DNA of 8,677 bases from JBEIHX01 sp044375455 (GTDB lineage: Bacteria; Pseudomonadota; Alphaproteobacteria; Caulobacterales; Aquidulcibacteraceae). The translations under genes and the position numbers were made by a program. The stretch covers positions 1-8,677 of the forward strand of contig JBILMQ010000149.1 in NCBI GenBank assembly GCA_044375455.1, in the 5' to 3' direction. Positions 5,771 to 8,677 of the stretch are shown here, one piece after another. Under the pieces are notes generated by a model. It made no database searches. It saw only the letters and a list, made by a program, of their open reading frames with translations, and was not told where the DNA came from. The number at the start of each line of letters is the position of its first letter. Position 1 is the stretch's first letter.

Positions 5771-7147
5771 ATGGCGCGCACCGAAGTGCACTATGTCTGT
5801 CAGTCCTGTGGGGCGGTCTCGGCGAAATGGGCCGGCAAATGCGACGCTTGCGGCGCTTGGAACACGCTGATGGAAGAGGCGGCCGCCACGCCGGGCGGAT
5901 CGCTCGGCGGAGCCGCTAAACCTCGGCGTGGAAGCGGATTGGCGTTTGAAACGCTGGATGCGTTCCAGGCGCCAGAGAAGCGTCTGATCTCAGGCATCTC
6001 AGAATTTGACCGCGTCTGCGGGGGCGGCCTTGCCCTGGGCTCCGCGGTGCTGGTCGGCGGCGATCCCGGAATCGGAAAATCCACATTGCTGCTGCAAGCA
6101 AGCGCCAGAATCGCCGCACAAGGCGTGCCGACAGTCTATCTTTCCGGTGAAGAGGCGACCGCGCAGATCCAAGCGCGCGCCCGCCGCCTCGGCCTCAGCG
6201 AGTGCCCGGTTCGCCTCGCTGCGGAGACAGACCTGCGCGCCATCCTGGATGGACTGAAGCACGAGAAGCCGGCGCTGATCGTCATCGACTCGATCCAAAC
6301 CCTGTGGTCGGACGCTCTGCCCGCCGCGCCGGGGACGGTGACACAGGTCCGCGCCGTGGCCCACGATCTGGTGCGCTACGCAAAGAAGACCGGGGCCGTC
6401 GTTCTGCTGGTGGGGCACGTCACGAAAGACGGTCAGATCGCCGGCCCGCGCGTCGTCGAACACATGGTCGACGCGGTGCTCTATTTTGAGGGCGAGCGCG
6501 GTCATCAGTTCCGCATCCTGCGCGGGGTCAAGAACCGTTTCGGGCCCACCGATGAGATCGGCGTGTTTGAGATGAGCGAAGGGGGCCTTATCGAGGTTGC
6601 AAATCCTTCCGCGCTTTTTCTCGACAGCCGGGGGGCCCGCGCCTCCGGGGCGGCCGTGTTCGCAGGTCTGGAAGGCACGCGCCCGGTTCTCATGGAAATC
6701 CAGGCTCTGGCCGCGCCGGCAGCGCACGGCTCGCCGCGCCGCGCGGTCGTTGGGTGGGATCCTGCCCGGCTGGCGACAATCCTGGCTGTTCTGGAAACAC
6801 GCTGCAGCCTTGGCTTCTCGAGCCGTGACGTTTATCTGAACGTCGCAGGCGGCCTCAAGGTCGTCGAGCCGGCTGCCGATCTGGCGGTCGCTGCGGCGCT
6901 TATCTCCGCACTCAATGACGTCCCCCTGCCGGAGGATGTTGTGGTGTTCGGCGAAGTCGCGCTCAGTGGCGACGTCAGGCCTGCAGCGCGGGCCGAGGCG
7001 CGGCTGCGCGAGGCAGCCAAACTCGGGTTCAGGAGGGCCTTTGCACCGGAAGGTCAGCGTGAGCAGACCTCCCGCACAGAGGCGACGCTGGTTGAGGTCG
7101 TGCCGATGCGCCGGCTGACGGAGCTGGTTGAGCGCATTGTCAGGTAA
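5771..7147 (+). CDS. radA: DNA repair protein RadA (branch-migration helicase)
   Basis: A RecA-related ATPase that promotes branch migration of recombination intermediates and acts in repair of stalled forks. The 458-residue length is typical. The order is a C4 zinc finger with Cys10, Cys13, Cys24 and Cys27 (CQSC and CDAC), then the RecA-like core with Walker A GGDPGIGKST (96-105, Lys103) and Walker B LIVIDSIQTL (Asp173). Next come the RadA-specific KNRFG motif (254-258) and a C-terminal Lon-protease-like domain (about 280-455). All signature elements are intact. The ATG at 5771 begins MARTEVHYVCQSCG, which matches the normal N-terminus. AGGGG (5764-5768) precedes it at an unusually short spacing of 2 nt, so initiation may be weak. 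cvpA follows after 17 bp. Confidence 0.97.
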   Translation: MARTEVHYVCQSCGAVSAKWAGKCDACGAWNTLMEEAAATPGGSLGGAAKPRRGSGLAFETLDAFQAPEKRLISGISEFDRVCGGGLALGSAVLVGGDPGIGKSTLLLQASARIAAQGVPTVYLSGEEATAQIQARARRLGLSECPVRLAAETDLRAILDGLKHEKPALIVIDSIQTLWSDALPAAPGTVTQVRAVAHDLVRYAKKTGAVVLLVGHVTKDGQIAGPRVVEHMVDAVLYFEGERGHQFRILRGVKNRFGPTDEIGVFEMSEGGLIEVANPSALFLDSRGARASGAAVFAGLEGTRPVLMEIQALAAPAAHGSPRRAVVGWDPARLATILAVLETRCSLGFSSRDVYLNVAGGLKVVEPAADLAVAAALISALNDVPLPEDVVVFGEVALSGDVRPAARAEARLREAAKLGFRRAFAPEGQREQTSRTEATLVEVVPMRRLTELVERIVR

Positions 7148-7164
7148 AGCGGAAGGGCGCCCAG

Positions 7165-7713
7165 ATGAACGATCTGCCGATCGGATTTTTTGACCTTGCG
7201 GTGATCGCCATCTTGGTGATTTCAGCTGCGATGTCCTTCGCCCGCGGGTTCATGCGTGAGGCGATTTCTATTCTTGCCTTCGTCGGCGCCATCGTCGCGG
7301 CAATCATTGCATTCGACCATGTGCGGCCGATCGTACAGAATTTCCTGCCCGCCGGCGTGGTGGCCGATCTCGTCTCATTGTCCAGCGTTTTCGTGATCGT
7401 GTATGTGCTGATCGCCGTGGTCGCGGGCAGGATCGGGGCATTCCTGCGATCCTCCGACGAAATAGGCTTCATCGACCGCATTCTGGGGGTCGCCTTTGGC
7501 GTGGTCCGCGGACTGGCTGTGCTCGCGCTCTTCGTGATCTTCGTCAATGCGATCTTCAAGGTTGAGCGCCAGCCACGATGGCTGACGGACTCCGCCTCCT
7601 ATCCGTACATCGCCGCCGCCGCCGCCTGGCTGCAGGGTCTGGCGCCGACTGCTCAGAGCGCGGTGCAAGACGTGGTGGGCGGAGCCTCAAAAGCCGCGCC
7701 GGGCGACCGCTAG
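7165..7713 (+). CDS. cvpA: CvpA family inner-membrane protein
   Basis: A small polytopic inner-membrane protein of the CvpA family, named for its requirement for colicin V production in E. coli and linked more recently to envelope stress resistance. Its molecular activity is not established. The 182 residues contain about four hydrophobic segments (near 8-25, 33-50, 67-88 and 106-131). Family motifs are visible: SFARGFMREA (24-33) and DRILGVAFGVVRGL (104-117). The hydrophilic C-terminal tail holds a poly-Ala run (149-154) encoded by a GCC repeat. GGAAGGG (7151-7157) lies 7 nt before ATG 7165, a good ribosome binding site. It sits 17 bp after radA and 30 bp before purF. The cvpA-purF pair is conserved in proteobacteria. 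Confidence 0.93.
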   Translation: MNDLPIGFFDLAVIAILVISAAMSFARGFMREAISILAFVGAIVAAIIAFDHVRPIVQNFLPAGVVADLVSLSSVFVIVYVLIAVVAGRIGAFLRSSDEIGFIDRILGVAFGVVRGLAVLALFVIFVNAIFKVERQPRWLTDSASYPYIAAAAAWLQGLAPTAQSAVQDVVGGASKAAPGDR

Positions 7714-7743
7714 CCCGCCGCCGCCGCAGGGAGGGCAAGGCCT

Positions 7744-8677
7744 ATGAGCGACACAGCTCCGCAACCCGACACCGGGCTTGCCGTCCGACCTCTGCGCACC
7801 GCAGAGGACGAGATCAGTATTGAAGTCGATCGCTATCGCGGTCGCCCGCGCGAAGAATGCGGCCTATTTGGGGTTTTCGGCAACGCAGAGGCCGGCGTGC
7901 TGACCGCCTTGGGACTGCATGCCCTTCAGCACCGCGGGCAAGAAGGATGCGGCATCTGCACTTTCGATGGCGAGCTCTTCCATCATGAGCGCCACCTCGG
8001 TCTTGTCGGCGACAATTTCACGGGCGAGGATCTGCCGCGCCGCATGAAAGGACACACGGCGATCGGCCATGTGCGCTACTCCACGCAAGGCGGCGCCATC
8101 CTGCGCAACACACAGCCATTGTTCGCCGATCTCGCAGCCGGCGGCCTCGCCATCGCGCACAATGGGAACCTGACCAACGCCCGCGCCTTGCGCGAAGACC
8201 TTGTTCAGGATGGCGCGATCTTCCAGAGCACATCCGATTCGGAAGTCATTCTCCAACTCGTGGCCCGATCACGCAAAGCCGGGTTTTTGGATCGGTTCAT
8301 CGAGGCATTGTCCTTGATCGAAGGCGGCTATGCGCTAACCGCGCTGACGAACAAGAAGCTCATCGGCGCGCGCGATCCGCTCGGCATCCGTCCGCTGGTC
8401 CTCGGCGATCTTGACGGAGCTGCGATTCTCGCCTCGGAAACGTGCGCGCTGGACATTATCGGCGCGCGGTTCATTCGAGACATTGAAAACGGCGAGATCG
8501 TGGTTATCGATCAGAACACGGTGCGCTCATTCAAGCCGTTTGCTCCGCAGCGGGCGCGACCATGCGTCTTTGAATATGTTTATTTCGCTCGACCAGACTC
8601 CCTCATGAACGGACGCTCAGTTTATGACGTCCGCCAGCGCATGGGCGCACACCTGGCGATTGAGACCAGTGTGGCTG
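7744..8677 (+). CDS. purF: Amidophosphoribosyltransferase PurF, 3' end beyond the window
   Basis: Catalyses the first committed step of purine synthesis: PRPP plus glutamine to phosphoribosylamine. The frame is open from ATG 7744 to the window end (311 residues, roughly 60 percent of a usual PurF). AGGGAGGG (7728-7735) gives a strong binding site at 8 nt. The class II glutaminase nucleophile is Cys39 in REECGLFGVFG, so about 38 residues would be removed as a propeptide, longer than the short leader of the Bacillus enzyme. Other motifs: LQHRGQEG (61-68), HVRYST (109-114), AHNGNLTNA (138-146), SDSEVILQL (164-172), RDPLGIRPLVLG (210-221) and FEYVYFARPDS (276-286), the entry to the phosphoribosyltransferase half. 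The PRPP loop and most possible Fe-S ligands lie outside the window, so iron-sulfur status cannot be judged. Confidence 0.96.
   Translation, partial: MSDTAPQPDTGLAVRPLRTAEDEISIEVDRYRGRPREECGLFGVFGNAEAGVLTALGLHALQHRGQEGCGICTFDGELFHHERHLGLVGDNFTGEDLPRRMKGHTAIGHVRYSTQGGAILRNTQPLFADLAAGGLAIAHNGNLTNARALREDLVQDGAIFQSTSDSEVILQLVARSRKAGFLDRFIEALSLIEGGYALTALTNKKLIGARDPLGIRPLVLGDLDGAAILASETCALDIIGARFIRDIENGEIVVIDQNTVRSFKPFAPQRARPCVFEYVYFARPDSLMNGRSVYDVRQRMGAHLAIETSVA

Noticed and set aside
5158..5919. A 253-residue + strand open frame spanning the mlaF-radA gap
   Set aside because: It starts inside mlaF and ends inside radA in a different frame. The composition is Arg/Pro/Ala-rich as expected of chance frames in GC-rich DNA, and no family is recognisable.
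5999..6727. A 242-residue minus-strand open frame antisense to radA
   Set aside because: It lies wholly opposite a complete, motif-perfect radA and has no recognisable domain or upstream signal.
7714..7727. CCG triplet repeat between cvpA and purF
   Set aside because: Short GCC/CCG runs are frequent in this GC-rich sequence (another encodes the poly-Ala in cvpA) and need no special explanation.

Overview
This window looks like a core chromosomal segment of a high-GC alphaproteobacterium. The evidence is the gene order dnaB - alr - MlaE-type permease - MlaF-type ATPase - radA - cvpA - purF, together with the alphaproteobacterial-style insertion in DnaB just after its Walker A helix. A stalked or budding lineage (Caulobacterales/Hyphomonadales/Maricaulales-like) is my best guess, but that is inference. 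All recognised genes lie on the + strand. I see no tRNA, rRNA, CRISPR array, IS element or phage gene.

Layout. Positions 1-107 hold a weakly supported 3' end of an unidentified + strand reading frame. A complete thioredoxin-dependent glutathione peroxidase follows (208-690). Positions 691-1207 (517 bp) carry no convincing gene. They contain a GC palindrome after the peroxidase, a 14-bp-period tandem repeat array (751-820), and a compact AT-rich regulatory-looking patch (about 1050-1137) in front of dnaB. Four genes then run with overlaps or minimal gaps: dnaB (1208-2707), alr (about 2676-3764), mlaE (3761-4546) and mlaF (4551-5321). A second gap without a gene (5322-5770, 449 bp) contains a stem-loop and several short repeats, including a second 14-bp-period array. 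The last group is radA (5771-7147), cvpA (7165-7713) and purF (from 7744, running off the right edge with no stop by 8677).

How the genes relate. dnaB (replicative helicase) and alr (D-alanine for peptidoglycan) are physically fused by overlap. Alr and the permease share a GTGA stop/start, so the four genes from dnaB to mlaF probably form one translationally coupled operon joining replication, wall synthesis and outer-membrane lipid homeostasis. The MlaE/MlaF pair would be the membrane and motor parts of a phospholipid ABC transporter, but no MCE-domain subunit (MlaD) or MlaB is present here. radA - cvpA - purF is a second tight cluster: recombination branch migration, an inner-membrane protein, and the first committed step of purine synthesis. 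The cvpA-purF pairing is also known from other proteobacteria.

No clearly new biological system is visible. The most noteworthy features are noncoding: the two unrelated 14-bp-period repeat arrays in the two long gaps, and a cluster of cell-cycle-like sites (GANTC inside a palindrome, a near CtrA half-site, a near Caulobacter-type DnaA box) upstream of dnaB.
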